A stretch of 64,000 nucleotides of DNA from Coprococcus sp. OM04-5BH. Lineage in GTDB: Bacteria; Bacillota; Clostridia; Lachnospirales; Lachnospiraceae. Where the stretch lies: positions 124,001-188,000 of the forward strand of contig NZ_QULM01000004.1 of NCBI RefSeq assembly GCF_003482105.1, read 5' to 3'. The position numbers and the translations under genes were made by a program. Of the stretch, positions 50,259-59,500 are shown in pieces (the first letter of the stretch is position 1; each line of letters begins with the position of its first letter). The notes beneath the pieces were generated by a model. That model worked only from the letters and a program-made list of their open reading frames with translations, had not been told where the DNA came from and did not search any database.

Positions 50259-52576
50259 AGAAGTATTGTTTAAAGCAAGACAAGACAGCAGCATCTAAGA
50301 AAAGAAGAACATCAAGAGCAGCATTGGCAATTCTTCTGAGCCTGTCAATGGTCATGTCTATATCAGGCTGCGGTGGCAAGAAGGAGAATGTACCGGATCT
50401 GCTTGATCCTATATCAACCAATGCAGCATACAGACCTGTAATGAAAGGAGATATAGGTAACAAGATCGTAAAGACAGGAAATGTTGTTCCTGAGGATTAC
50501 TGTTATTATTTCAAGACCAGCAGCGAGCTTGAGAAATTAAACGTAGCCATAGGTCAGTATGTACATAAGGGCGATGTGCTTGCGGAGGCGAGTGCAGAGG
50601 CTGGCGAGAGCGAGGTTACAGAGCTTGAGAACAATCTTGCCGAACAGAGAAAGAATCATGAACTTAATCAGAAGATATTCCAGCAGAATCAGAAGATATA
50701 TGATTATCAGATAAAGGGATATGAAGAGACCGGTGACGAGGAGTCATTAAAAGCTGCCAGGATACAGAAGGCAACAGCTATAGAGAACGACAGATATGAT
50801 GGCATGCTCTACGACTATCAGATCAGGAAAGCGGAAGAAGAGATAGAAGAGAAGAAGAAGCTCATCGGAAGCAACAGACTGGTGGCTGAGGTGGATGGAT
50901 ATGTCACATATGTGAAGGATACAACAGAGTCCTCAACAGTAGGTGCAAATGAAAATGTGGTGGTAGTATCAGATTACAACAAGACACATATTGAGATACC
51001 GGATCTTACGGTTAAGGATCTGGAGGTTTACCAGAAGTACGGAATCAAATATGCAGTTATAGATGGTGAGAAGCATGATCTTAAAATAGATGAGTACTCA
51101 AAGACAGAGCTTGCCAAAGCACAGGCAATGTCCCAGTATCCTAATATGAGATTTGAACTGGCAGACGGAGAAACATCAAAGCTTAAGACCGGAGATATGA
51201 TACCGATGTATTTCAGTTCTTCGGACATATCAAATGTATTGATGATAGGAAATGATTCGATATATGAAGACGGAGAACAGGCATTTGTATATGTTAAGAC
51301 AGAGAACAGCGACAAGGAACGCCGTGATGTGGAGCTTGGAGCAGCCGATACCAACAACACCCAGGTGCTTTCCGGTCTTGATGAGGGAGACCTGGTGTTC
51401 TATGCCTCAGACGCCATCATGCCGGGAAATTACAGTGAGTATAAGGTTGAACTTAAGGATTTCAGTATTTCAAAGGACAGCAAGAAGCTGCAGCTTGTAG
51501 ACACGGATATGGTGAAGTACAAATCTCCGTGTGAAGGCTACCTGGTGGATTTCAATCTTCAGGCAGGTATGCAGGTTAGCAAGGGAGATATTTTATACTC
51601 CATAGACAGCGGCGGCGGAAGCGCTGAGCTTAAGCAGGCGGCATTGGATATACAGCATGCTAAAGAAGAATATAATTCCAATATGAATGGTTATAATGAT
51701 CAGATAAACGATTATAAGAAACAGATAGAGGATTACAAATACAGAAAGGCACATCCGGCCGATCCCGATCCAGAGGATCCACCGGTGGCAACAGATACAG
51801 ATCCGGATAAGCCTGATGATCCTGATACACCGGATGACAATCAGGATACTCCGTATTTTGTAGAACAGACTCTGTGTCAGATAGAGATAGTAAACATTAA
51901 CAAGCAGATAGCCACTAATCAGTACAATTCCAATATGAAGACTCTTCAGGCAAAGTATGATGAGCTTGCCAAGGACAACGATGGAACAGGTGTTGTCAAG
52001 GTATATGCAGAACAGGACGGATACATAGTAAATGTATATGCAACTAAGGGATACAAGCTTGAGAAGGGTACGGAGGTTGTAGGTATAGCCTCAAAGCAGA
52101 ATCAGATACTTGGAGCTGCAGTAGAAGGAAAACTCGCAGTGAACCAGCAGGTAACGCTTGTGAATTCAACAGACAATTCCAATGCAATAAATGCCAGGTG
52201 CATAGGAAACAGCGGTGATGGCGGAAAAGTATATATCAACACAGTGGACGGTGAGGTTCAGATAAGCACCTGTGCTGCATCCGGAAGCCTGTTATATTAT
52301 CTGGCAGTTGATGATCAGTCATATTATGATGCACCAAAGGGATATGTCTTAAGGTACAGCACCACTGATCTGAAGAATGTGGTTGTACTTCCAAAGGGAA
52401 TGATATATACAGAGACCGTTAAGACTACAGGAAGCACTAAGAAATACGTGTGGAAGGTGATAGATGGTCAGATCGTAAAGCAGTATGTAACCCTGGGAGA
52501 AGAAGATTCCAAGAGTGTATGTGTACTGTCAGGTGTTGACGCCGGCGATATACTCGCCCTTGAGAAAGCAAATTAA
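50255..52576 (+). CDS. Large double HlyD-type lipoprotein adaptor
   Basis: A 773-residue lipoprotein starting with TTG (AGGTGAG 8 nt upstream), lipobox ISGC near residue 38. It contains two adaptor modules: first half-lipoyl VAIGQYVHKGDVLAEAS with coiled coil (110-205) and VAEVDGYVTYV, then FNLQAGMQVSKGDILYSID, a second coiled coil broken by a Pro/Asp-rich stretch (DPDPEDPPVATDTDPDKPDD), and VYAEQDGYIVNVYATKG. Twice the usual MacA length, so it may work as a built-in dimer of adaptors. Overlaps the preceding gene by TTGA. Confidence 0.8.
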   Translation: MKKYCLKQDKTAASKKRRTSRAALAILLSLSMVMSISGCGGKKENVPDLLDPISTNAAYRPVMKGDIGNKIVKTGNVVPEDYCYYFKTSSELEKLNVAIGQYVHKGDVLAEASAEAGESEVTELENNLAEQRKNHELNQKIFQQNQKIYDYQIKGYEETGDEESLKAARIQKATAIENDRYDGMLYDYQIRKAEEEIEEKKKLIGSNRLVAEVDGYVTYVKDTTESSTVGANENVVVVSDYNKTHIEIPDLTVKDLEVYQKYGIKYAVIDGEKHDLKIDEYSKTELAKAQAMSQYPNMRFELADGETSKLKTGDMIPMYFSSSDISNVLMIGNDSIYEDGEQAFVYVKTENSDKERRDVELGAADTNNTQVLSGLDEGDLVFYASDAIMPGNYSEYKVELKDFSISKDSKKLQLVDTDMVKYKSPCEGYLVDFNLQAGMQVSKGDILYSIDSGGGSAELKQAALDIQHAKEEYNSNMNGYNDQINDYKKQIEDYKYRKAHPADPDPEDPPVATDTDPDKPDDPDTPDDNQDTPYFVEQTLCQIEIVNINKQIATNQYNSNMKTLQAKYDELAKDNDGTGVVKVYAEQDGYIVNVYATKGYKLEKGTEVVGIASKQNQILGAAVEGKLAVNQQVTLVNSTDNSNAINARCIGNSGDGGKVYINTVDGEVQISTCAASGSLLYYLAVDDQSYYDAPKGYVLRYSTTDLKNVVVLPKGMIYTETVKTTGSTKKYVWKVIDGQIVKQYVTLGEEDSKSVCVLSGVDAGDILALEKAN

Positions 52577-52587
52577 GGAGGAAGGAT

Positions 52588-55407
52588 ATGCTTAATTTTT
52601 TACAACATAAGTTATTAAATAAAAAATGGCTCAATGCATGTCTGCTCCTTGGTATAGTTCTTCTTATTGCAGTAATGTCCTGTACACCTATGTTTAAGAA
52701 TGGTGCCCTTGACATGATGCTCTCCACCAAGTTCGGAGATAAGATAGAAGAAACCAACAATTATTCATGTGTTCTCGGCCGTGAAGGAAGCTGTGATACA
52801 GGAAAGTATCCTGATATGGCGTCCATAATGAACAGAACAGAGAAGTATCACAAAACCTGGTTCAGCTATGTTGATACCAAGGTACTTACAGAACAGGTAA
52901 AGTATTATATAGACGGCGGATTTGCCACATCCACATCAGGCAAGAAGGACAGCTACAAGCTGGCATATATGCCGGGACTTGAAGATCATATAAAGATAGT
53001 ACATGGAAAGGGTCTTGATGAGAGTGAGGTTGTGGATGGTGCGTATCCATGTATTATTACAGAGGAGATCGCAGATGACAATAACCTTACTGTAGGAGAG
53101 ACCATAACCTATGACAAGATCAAGGATTCTTCAGATAATCCGTTGAAGTTTTACATAGCAGGAATATTTGCAGAAAAGGACTACGGTGATTACTACTGGT
53201 ATATAAGAAAGAGTGAATTTACCAAGCAGGGACTTGTAAGCCTTGATGCTTTTGACGAGATCATAAGCAAATACAGCATACCGACAGTATACAGCACAGA
53301 TTACAACATGCTTGATTATTCGGACATAACACACAGGAATGCTTCTAACATAAGATACTATGTTAAAGAGTTCTCCAAGGCAGATGATCATATAGTTGAG
53401 AATTTCACAGATGTGATCAAGGAATATGAAAATGACGCCAAGACCATAGGGATAATCATATGGGTTCTTGAACTTCCGATACTGGTGTTGCTATTGGCAT
53501 TCATATACATGGTTTCAAGCCAGATCCTCGAGATGGAGGAGGGCGAGATAGCCATGTTAAAGAGCCGAGGCACAAGCACAAGACAGATAATAAGGATATA
53601 TATGGGGCAGTCGGCAATCCTGTCAGTAATAGCATTGTTCATAGGAATACCAATGGGATATGGATTATGTAAACTTGCTGCCAGCTCAAATTCCTTCCTG
53701 GAGTTCAGATCAGACAGAACCTGCTTCTACGGAATGACAGCCTCAGCGTTTGTATACAGTCTTGTTGCTGCAGTGATAGCGATATTATTTGTCACGCTTC
53801 CTGTGTTCAAATATGCTAAGAACTCCATTGTGGAGCAGAAGAGAAAATCAGGAAAGATCAATGTTAAGCCATTCTGGGAGAAGTACTTCTTAGATGTAAT
53901 ATTTGCAGCGGTATCCATATACCTGCTGTACAATTACAGGAAGCAGAGAGGAGTTATCGCACTGGATATCCTGGCAGGCAAGAGACCGGATCCGTTGATA
54001 TTCCTTAACTCATCACTGTTTATATTTGCGGTGGGACTGGTGATCTTAAGACTTATAAAGTACCTTATCAGATTTATATACTTTATTGGAAGAAAGAAGT
54101 GGAAGCCGGCATTATATGCGTCCTTCCTCCAGATAACCAGAACCTCAAAGAAGCAGGGTTTTATCTCAGTATTTCTGGTTATGACCATTGCCATGGGTAT
54201 ATTTAATTCCAATATGGCGAGAACCATAAATGATAATAACCAGAAACGTGAAGCTTACAATGCAGGTACAGATCTTCGTGTAAGCGAGCACTGGGCAATG
54301 GGAATATACCATGACAAGGACAAGAATTCCAACTGGTATTACGAGGAGCCTGACTTTGAGAGGTTTACAGGCTACGAGGGAAGCCTTTACGATATGGCTA
54401 CCAGAGTAATATATGATGATAGTGCTTCCATATCCGTAGGCGGTGAGACCCTTGATAACAATGTACTCATGGGTATACATACCAAGGAATTTGGCGAGAC
54501 GGCAAGTCTCCAGTCAGACCTTAACAAGGAACACTGGTACAATTATCTTAATGCACTGGCACAGACCTCAAATGGTGTCATCATATCATCCAATCTTGCC
54601 AGGAAATACAGTCTTTCAGTGGGAGACAGTATAAGCTATACAAGATATAATCCCATCAAGTCCAAGGCAGATGAGCCTATTGCAACAGTATCCGGAAATG
54701 TTGTGGCAATAGTTGACGCATGGCCGGGCTTTGAACAGTACAGCTATGAGAAGGATGAGAAAGGCAATGTGTCAGAGGTGGAGAAGTATCTCGTAGTTGC
54801 CAATTACGCTTATGTTGTTGGAGCATTCGGACAGACACCATACGAAGTATGGATAAAGACAAACAGCAGCAATGATTACAAGGAGGTTCTGTCCCAGCTT
54901 GAAAATGACGGAATAAAGGTAAGTTCATATATAAGCAAAGACAAGAATACATTAAAGCTTATGGATTCATCATTGGTGGTAATTACAAATGGTCTGTTCT
55001 CATTAAGCTTTATAGTAGCAGTTGTGCTGTGTCTGGTAGGCTTCCTTATTTACTGGATCACATCCATCAAACAGAGAGAGCTTCTGTTTGGTATATACAG
55101 AGCTATGGGTATGTCCATGAAGGAAATAAACAAGATGCTCATAAACGAGCAGATATTCTCCTCGGTACTTGCCAGTCTGGCAGGCTATGGAGTAGGTGCC
55201 TTGACTACAATGCTGTTTGTCAAGCTTATTGCCATTGTATATCTGCCTGAAACACACAATATACCTATATCGTTGGCAGTAAATCCAATGGATATAATAA
55301 AGCTTACAGCAGTTGTAATAGTGATGTTCATTGCCTGCTTCATAGTTATCAGGACAATATTAAAGAAGATGAATATTACTCAGGCTCTGAAGCTTGGAGA
55401 GGATTAA
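52588..55407 (+). CDS. FtsX/MacB-type ABC transporter permease
   Basis: A 939-residue permease. One N-terminal helix (about 15-35), a large extracytoplasmic domain, a helix group near 290-400 with EGEIAMLKSRGTSTRQIIRIY coupling motif, further helices at about 435-535, a second extracytoplasmic domain (540-790) and a C-terminal helix group with LLFGIYRAMGMSMKEINKML. Two FtsX domains in one chain suggest a single-subunit permease. AAGGAGG lies upstream. Cargo unknown. Confidence 0.88.
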   Translation: MLNFLQHKLLNKKWLNACLLLGIVLLIAVMSCTPMFKNGALDMMLSTKFGDKIEETNNYSCVLGREGSCDTGKYPDMASIMNRTEKYHKTWFSYVDTKVLTEQVKYYIDGGFATSTSGKKDSYKLAYMPGLEDHIKIVHGKGLDESEVVDGAYPCIITEEIADDNNLTVGETITYDKIKDSSDNPLKFYIAGIFAEKDYGDYYWYIRKSEFTKQGLVSLDAFDEIISKYSIPTVYSTDYNMLDYSDITHRNASNIRYYVKEFSKADDHIVENFTDVIKEYENDAKTIGIIIWVLELPILVLLLAFIYMVSSQILEMEEGEIAMLKSRGTSTRQIIRIYMGQSAILSVIALFIGIPMGYGLCKLAASSNSFLEFRSDRTCFYGMTASAFVYSLVAAVIAILFVTLPVFKYAKNSIVEQKRKSGKINVKPFWEKYFLDVIFAAVSIYLLYNYRKQRGVIALDILAGKRPDPLIFLNSSLFIFAVGLVILRLIKYLIRFIYFIGRKKWKPALYASFLQITRTSKKQGFISVFLVMTIAMGIFNSNMARTINDNNQKREAYNAGTDLRVSEHWAMGIYHDKDKNSNWYYEEPDFERFTGYEGSLYDMATRVIYDDSASISVGGETLDNNVLMGIHTKEFGETASLQSDLNKEHWYNYLNALAQTSNGVIISSNLARKYSLSVGDSISYTRYNPIKSKADEPIATVSGNVVAIVDAWPGFEQYSYEKDEKGNVSEVEKYLVVANYAYVVGAFGQTPYEVWIKTNSSNDYKEVLSQLENDGIKVSSYISKDKNTLKLMDSSLVVITNGLFSLSFIVAVVLCLVGFLIYWITSIKQRELLFGIYRAMGMSMKEINKMLINEQIFSSVLASLAGYGVGALTTMLFVKLIAIVYLPETHNIPISLAVNPMDIIKLTAVVIVMFIACFIVIRTILKKMNITQALKLGED

Positions 55408-55417
55408 GGTGGAGCGT

Positions 55418-56224
55418 ATGTCAGAAACAGTATATAACAACGAGCCTGGCAATGATCAGGTATATGATGAGACAATATATGGTGATGATACGGCAGGTCA
55501 GGCATATGATGAGTTTGGTGATAACCAGGGAGTGTATGACCAGGACGATATAATCATAAGTGCAAGAAATGTTGTTAAATGTTTCCCTATGGGAAATGGT
55601 GAGAAGTTCTACGCATTAAAAGGACTTGATATGGATGTGCCCAGAGGTAAGCTTACTATCCTTAAGGGCAGATCCGGATCAGGAAAAACCACACTGCTCA
55701 ATATATTAAGTGCTCTTGATGATGCCACAGAGGGTGAGGTTTATGTAAATGGCAATGAGCTTAACACCATGCCGGAGACAGAGAGAGAGAAGCTCAGGAG
55801 ATATGATATAGGCTTTGTATTCCAGTCGGTTGCACTTATTCCTATCATGAACGCATATGAGAATGTAGATTTCGGTCTCAGACTTGCAGACTATGAAGGA
55901 AACAGAGATGAACGAATAAAAGAGGTTCTTGACATGGTGGGACTTGGCGGCAGAATGCAGCATCTTCCATCAGAAATGAGTGGTGGCGAGCAGCAGAGAG
56001 TTGCTATTGCAAGGGCAGTTGCCCATAAGCCTCAGGTAATATTTGCCGATGAGCCTACCGGAGCACTTGATACCGCGTCAGGTCTTACGGTTATGAAGCT
56101 CTTCAAGGAGCTTGTGGCTAAGGAAGGGATCACTATTGTTATGACTACCCATGATCCGAACCTTATGGAGCTTGGAGACGTTGTTTATGAGATAGAGGAT
56201 GGTGAGATAGTTGCTAGGGCATAA
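55418..56224 (+). CDS. ABC transporter ATPase (MacB/LolD type), first
   Basis: A 268-residue ATPase. An acidic, tyrosine-rich N-terminal extension of about 45 residues precedes the domain: Walker A GRSGSGKTT, signature MSGGEQQRVAIARA, Walker B VIFADEPTGALD and the H-loop TTHD. ATG at 55418 has AAGGTGG 6 nt upstream; longer in-frame starts (TTG 55394) overlap the permease end. It pairs with the next ATPase, probably as a heterodimer under the one permease. Confidence 0.9.
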   Translation: MSETVYNNEPGNDQVYDETIYGDDTAGQAYDEFGDNQGVYDQDDIIISARNVVKCFPMGNGEKFYALKGLDMDVPRGKLTILKGRSGSGKTTLLNILSALDDATEGEVYVNGNELNTMPETEREKLRRYDIGFVFQSVALIPIMNAYENVDFGLRLADYEGNRDERIKEVLDMVGLGGRMQHLPSEMSGGEQQRVAIARAVAHKPQVIFADEPTGALDTASGLTVMKLFKELVAKEGITIVMTTHDPNLMELGDVVYEIEDGEIVARA

Positions 56225-57188
56225 GGAAAAGAAAGCTAAGAAAAATGAAGCTGCTGTAGATGAAACACAGGTGCAGAACAATGACTCATATCTTGGTGAT
56301 CCGGACAATATAATTGAATGTGACGGTCTTGTTAAGATCTACAAGACCGATGAAGTTGAGGTTATGGCACTTCAGGGGCTGGAGCTTAACATTAAACGCG
56401 GAGATCTCATTGCCATCATCGGTAAGTCAGGTAGTGGAAAGTCCACACTGCTTAATATGATAGGCGGCCTTGAGAGACCGAGTGCAGGAAAGATGTATGC
56501 TGATGGCAAGGATTTATTTGCCATGAGTGACAAGGAACTGGTAGAATACAGAAGACACACAGTAGGCTTCGTTTGGCAGAAAAATTCCAGGAACTTACTG
56601 CCTTACATGACTGCTGTGGAGAATGTCCAGGTGCCTATGTTCTTCGATAAGACCAATAAGTCAGACAAGGAGAAGAGAGCCATAGAGCTCCTTACCATGG
56701 TAGGACTTGAGGATAAGATCAATTCCTATCCTGCCCAGATGAGTGGTGGTGAGCAGCAGAGAGTTGCTATTGCCATAGCTCTGGCGAATAATCCAAAGAT
56801 ACTGTTGGCGGATGAGCCTACCGGAGCGGTGGATTCAAAAACCTCCAATATGATCCAGGATCTATTCAGAAAGCTCAATGAAGAGCTGGGGATAACCATA
56901 ATAATCGTTACCCACGATATAAGCCTTGCAAATAAGGTGGGACGTGTGGTCATGATCTCAGATGGTAAGATAAGCACAGAGAAGATCATGAAAGAGGATT
57001 ATCGTAACAAAATCAATGAACTGTCGAGCGAAAGCTTTGCTGCTGAGGATTCCCATGAGGAATATTCAGTACTTGATAAGGCACATCGTGTACAGATCAA
57101 TGAGGATATGCTGGCATCAGCAGGAATTGATACAAATAAGGTAAAGGTCAAGGTTGTAGACGGTCAGATCATAATTACCAAAGAGTAG
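56211..57188 (+). CDS. ABC transporter ATPase (MacB/LolD type), second
   Basis: A 325-residue ATPase starting at TTG 56211, overlapping the preceding gene by 14 nt, with GGTGAG just upstream. Lysine-rich N-terminus, then Walker A GKSGSGKST, signature MSGGEQQRVAIAIA, Walker B LLADEPTGAVD and VTHD. A C-terminal extension of about 75 residues (ELSSESFAAEDSHEEYSVLDK to VVDGQIIITKE) is unusual. No ATG lies before the nucleotide-binding domain, which supports the TTG start. Confidence 0.88.
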   Translation: MLGHKEKKAKKNEAAVDETQVQNNDSYLGDPDNIIECDGLVKIYKTDEVEVMALQGLELNIKRGDLIAIIGKSGSGKSTLLNMIGGLERPSAGKMYADGKDLFAMSDKELVEYRRHTVGFVWQKNSRNLLPYMTAVENVQVPMFFDKTNKSDKEKRAIELLTMVGLEDKINSYPAQMSGGEQQRVAIAIALANNPKILLADEPTGAVDSKTSNMIQDLFRKLNEELGITIIIVTHDISLANKVGRVVMISDGKISTEKIMKEDYRNKINELSSESFAAEDSHEEYSVLDKAHRVQINEDMLASAGIDTNKVKVKVVDGQIIITKE

Positions 57189-57245
57189 ATAATATTGATA
57201 GCAGCGGCAGTAAGTATTATAATGGTAATGATACAGATTTAAAAT

Positions 57246-57260
57246 GGGCTGATGTTCAAT
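57246..57260 (+). repeat. Half copy of the B-type hairpin repeat
   Basis: GGGCTGATGTTCAAT matches the 3' half of the 35033 element exactly; no 5' half is present. It lies just before the lipoprotein ribosome site. Confidence 0.4.
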
Positions 57261-57276
57261 ACGGAGGAGTGTATAT

Positions 57277-58815
57277 ATGAAGAAAAGTTTTGTCAGAAGA
57301 GCGGTGGCTCTTTCCATGATTGGTGTAATGATGCTTTCAGGCGCAGCAACCGGCTGTGGCAAGAAGAAAGTGGATTACAATATTGATGATGAAAATGGCG
57401 GCTCTGAGAATGGCGGCAGTGGAGACAGTGGAGAGTTAAGAGCAAAGGTTAAGGCACCGGAATCCTACACCGGAGATATACCGGTTGGAAACTCAGGATT
57501 ATCAAGCATTAAGATAAATGCCGAGAAAATAGAGATACCTAATGCGTCCACTATGTCAGTAGTATATTGTGAGCCGCTGTCATACGATAGTGATTATAAG
57601 AAGACACTGGCAGAGAGCTTTTTTGACAAGAGTAAAGGAATATATAAGTACGATTATGAAAAGCCGATCAGGGAAGATGTCCAGAAGGAGCTGGATGTAT
57701 ATCAGGCAATGCTTGATGATGCAAATGCAGCAGGCGACACGGAGAATGCCCAGTGGATCGGTGATACCGTAAATTCCTTAAAGAGTGACCTTGCCAAGGC
57801 TACAGATGAAAGAGAACCGGTGGGGGATACATATGATAGTGATAGTTATATAGGTTATATAGGCGATCAACTGTATGAACTTGATATGTATGGAGACAGC
57901 TCAGGAGCTAACGGCAGTGCAAGTATAGCACCGTATCCGTACATTACCATTAAGGATATCAGGCCCCATGACGATTGCTATAATGTTTCTTATTACGGCG
58001 ATGATTATAATTCATACGACCTGGAGAACCAGAGTGACATGACAAAGGACGAGGCTGTTTCATATGCAACCTCTTATCTGGCAGATCTTGGTTTTAAGGA
58101 TGCAATGCTTAAGAGCTGTTCACCGCTTATATGGGACTATTATGATTATGCTGGCAACACCCTGGCAGAGGAATGTGACGGATGGTCCATCACATTTGTC
58201 AAGTCAGTGGATAATGTGCCTATATATAGTCCGGATGTATGGAATTTAGATTACCTTGATACAAATAATGTATGGTACACAACCAGTGACCAGACTATTA
58301 ATTTGAGTATATATAATGGCAGTGCCTTCCAGGTGAACATAAACTACTCTCTTAATACAATTAAGGAGGATAGTGATGTGGAGCTTCTTAGCTGGGATGA
58401 GATATTAAAGAGTGCCCAGGAGAAGATACCTGAGTTTTATAAGGACAATAAGACATCATATCTTGATCTTGAATTTGATAAGGTTAAGCTTACCTATTTC
58501 AGAGTCAAGGATGAAGATACAACAGGTCAGTATAAGCTTATTCCTGTGTGGGCATTTATTTCAACCAGTTATGGAGATGAAGAAGGCGATACTTCAACAG
58601 AGGAGGATACAGAGGAGGATACAGAGGATAGTGCGTTTGAAGATTCATATCCGACACAGCTTATTCTTATAAATGCCATGGATGGCAGTCTCATAGACGT
58701 TGCGTCTCAGTTAGAGGGTGAGAGCTATGATTCCGATGACGTTACAAGTAGCACAATATCCGATGATGGATCCTTTGCAGTGGAGAAGGAAGTAGATGAA
58801 GGGGATATCCAGTAA
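57277..58815 (+). CDS. Exporter-associated lipoprotein, function unknown
   Basis: A 512-residue lipoprotein with lipobox ATGC (Cys at about residue 27), a Gly/Ser/Asn-rich linker, and a large Tyr- and Asp-rich extracytoplasmic region; an acidic repeat of Glu, Asp and Thr (TEEDTEEDTEDSA) lies near residue 452. No family recognised. CGGAGGAG precedes ATG. Last gene of the exporter operon, followed by a strong terminator; it may help the exporter outside the membrane or sense its cargo. Confidence 0.75.
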   Translation: MKKSFVRRAVALSMIGVMMLSGAATGCGKKKVDYNIDDENGGSENGGSGDSGELRAKVKAPESYTGDIPVGNSGLSSIKINAEKIEIPNASTMSVVYCEPLSYDSDYKKTLAESFFDKSKGIYKYDYEKPIREDVQKELDVYQAMLDDANAAGDTENAQWIGDTVNSLKSDLAKATDEREPVGDTYDSDSYIGYIGDQLYELDMYGDSSGANGSASIAPYPYITIKDIRPHDDCYNVSYYGDDYNSYDLENQSDMTKDEAVSYATSYLADLGFKDAMLKSCSPLIWDYYDYAGNTLAEECDGWSITFVKSVDNVPIYSPDVWNLDYLDTNNVWYTTSDQTINLSIYNGSAFQVNINYSLNTIKEDSDVELLSWDEILKSAQEKIPEFYKDNKTSYLDLEFDKVKLTYFRVKDEDTTGQYKLIPVWAFISTSYGDEEGDTSTEEDTEEDTEDSAFEDSYPTQLILINAMDGSLIDVASQLEGESYDSDDVTSSTISDDGSFAVEKEVDEGDIQ

Positions 58816-58844
58816 AAAGGAATAATTGAATAATAGAACTGCGA

Positions 58845-58884
58845 AAAGACGTGTGGAGTTTTTTTACTTCACACGTCTTTTTTT
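58845..58884 (+). terminator. Terminator of the exporter operon
   Basis: Stem AAAGACGTGTG.AG / CT.CACACGTCTTT (58845-58858, 58867-58880), then T7. Confidence 0.92.
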
Positions 58885-58892
58885 GTTATGGC

Positions 58893-59023
58893 AACGAGTC
58901 AAGTGCAACATGCTTGCATGTGTGCATTTGACGACTGCTGATCAGCGGATAAAACTCGCAAAGCGTGTTTTATCGCGGTAATGATGTCTGTGGCATGGTT
59001 GCTGTTCCATGCCGTTGTTATGG
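58893..59023 (+). repeat. Degraded dispersed hairpin repeat, copy IV
   Basis: Holds three pairable segments: GTCAAGTGCA / TGTGCATTTGAC, ATAAAA.TCGC / GCG.TTTTAT, and GTAATGATGTC (58978) followed by GGCATGG / CCATGCC. The GTAATGATGTC start ties it to the copies at 9642 and 27148. Confidence 0.5.
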
Positions 59024-59046
59024 TAAAAAATTATCAATATCACATG

Positions 59047-59075
59047 TTGACAAATACCCTATAGGGGTATACTAT
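59047..59075 (+). promoter_or_regulatory. csoR-copA promoter
   Basis: TTGACA (59047-59052), 17-nt spacer, TACTAT (59070-59075). The spacer is filled by the CsoR operator. Confidence 0.75.
59054..59070. promoter_or_regulatory. CsoR operator
   Basis: ATACCC-TATA-GGGGTAT, the G/C-tract inverted repeat typical of CsoR sites, between -35 and -10; bound CsoR would block RNA polymerase until Cu(I) binds. Confidence 0.85.
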
Positions 59076-59129
59076 ATGAGCGTAATAAAGAGAGATAAGA
59101 ATAATTATATTAAGAAAGGCAGATATTAA

Positions 59130-59462
59130 ATGGATAAAGAAGAAAAAGATAAATGCTGCTGCGGACTGGTGTCAGATGTTGAAGGCAGGATCAAGGAACG
59201 CAGTGATGATGAGAAGAAGAAGCTTGTGAACAGACTGAACAGGATCGAGGGACAGATAAGAGGCGTCAAGAATATGTTGGAGACAGACGCTTATTGCACA
59301 GATATACTGATCCAGGTGTCAGCCATAAGTGCAGCCCTCAACAGCTTTAATAAAGAGCTGCTGGCAAGACATATAAGAACCTGTGTGGCAACAGATATAA
59401 GAGAAGGAAGAGACGATTCCATGGAGGATCTTCTTAAGACTATCCAGAAACTTATGAAATAG
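59130..59462 (+). CDS. csoR: Copper-sensing repressor CsoR
   Basis: A 110-residue all-helical repressor. The Cu(I) ligands are the C-H-C set: Cys in DAYCTDIL, His and Cys in LLARHIRTC. NRLNRIEGQIRGVKNML is the DNA-binding arginine helix. The N-terminus has an added CCCG cluster (residues 9-12) not usual in the family. Represses itself and copA from the operator above. The ATG has only a weak AAGAAAGG site. Confidence 0.93.
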   Translation: MDKEEKDKCCCGLVSDVEGRIKERSDDEKKKLVNRLNRIEGQIRGVKNMLETDAYCTDILIQVSAISAALNSFNKELLARHIRTCVATDIREGRDDSMEDLLKTIQKLMK

Positions 59463-59500
59463 TCAGATATACAAATAACGTGAAAGGGGTTGACATAACT

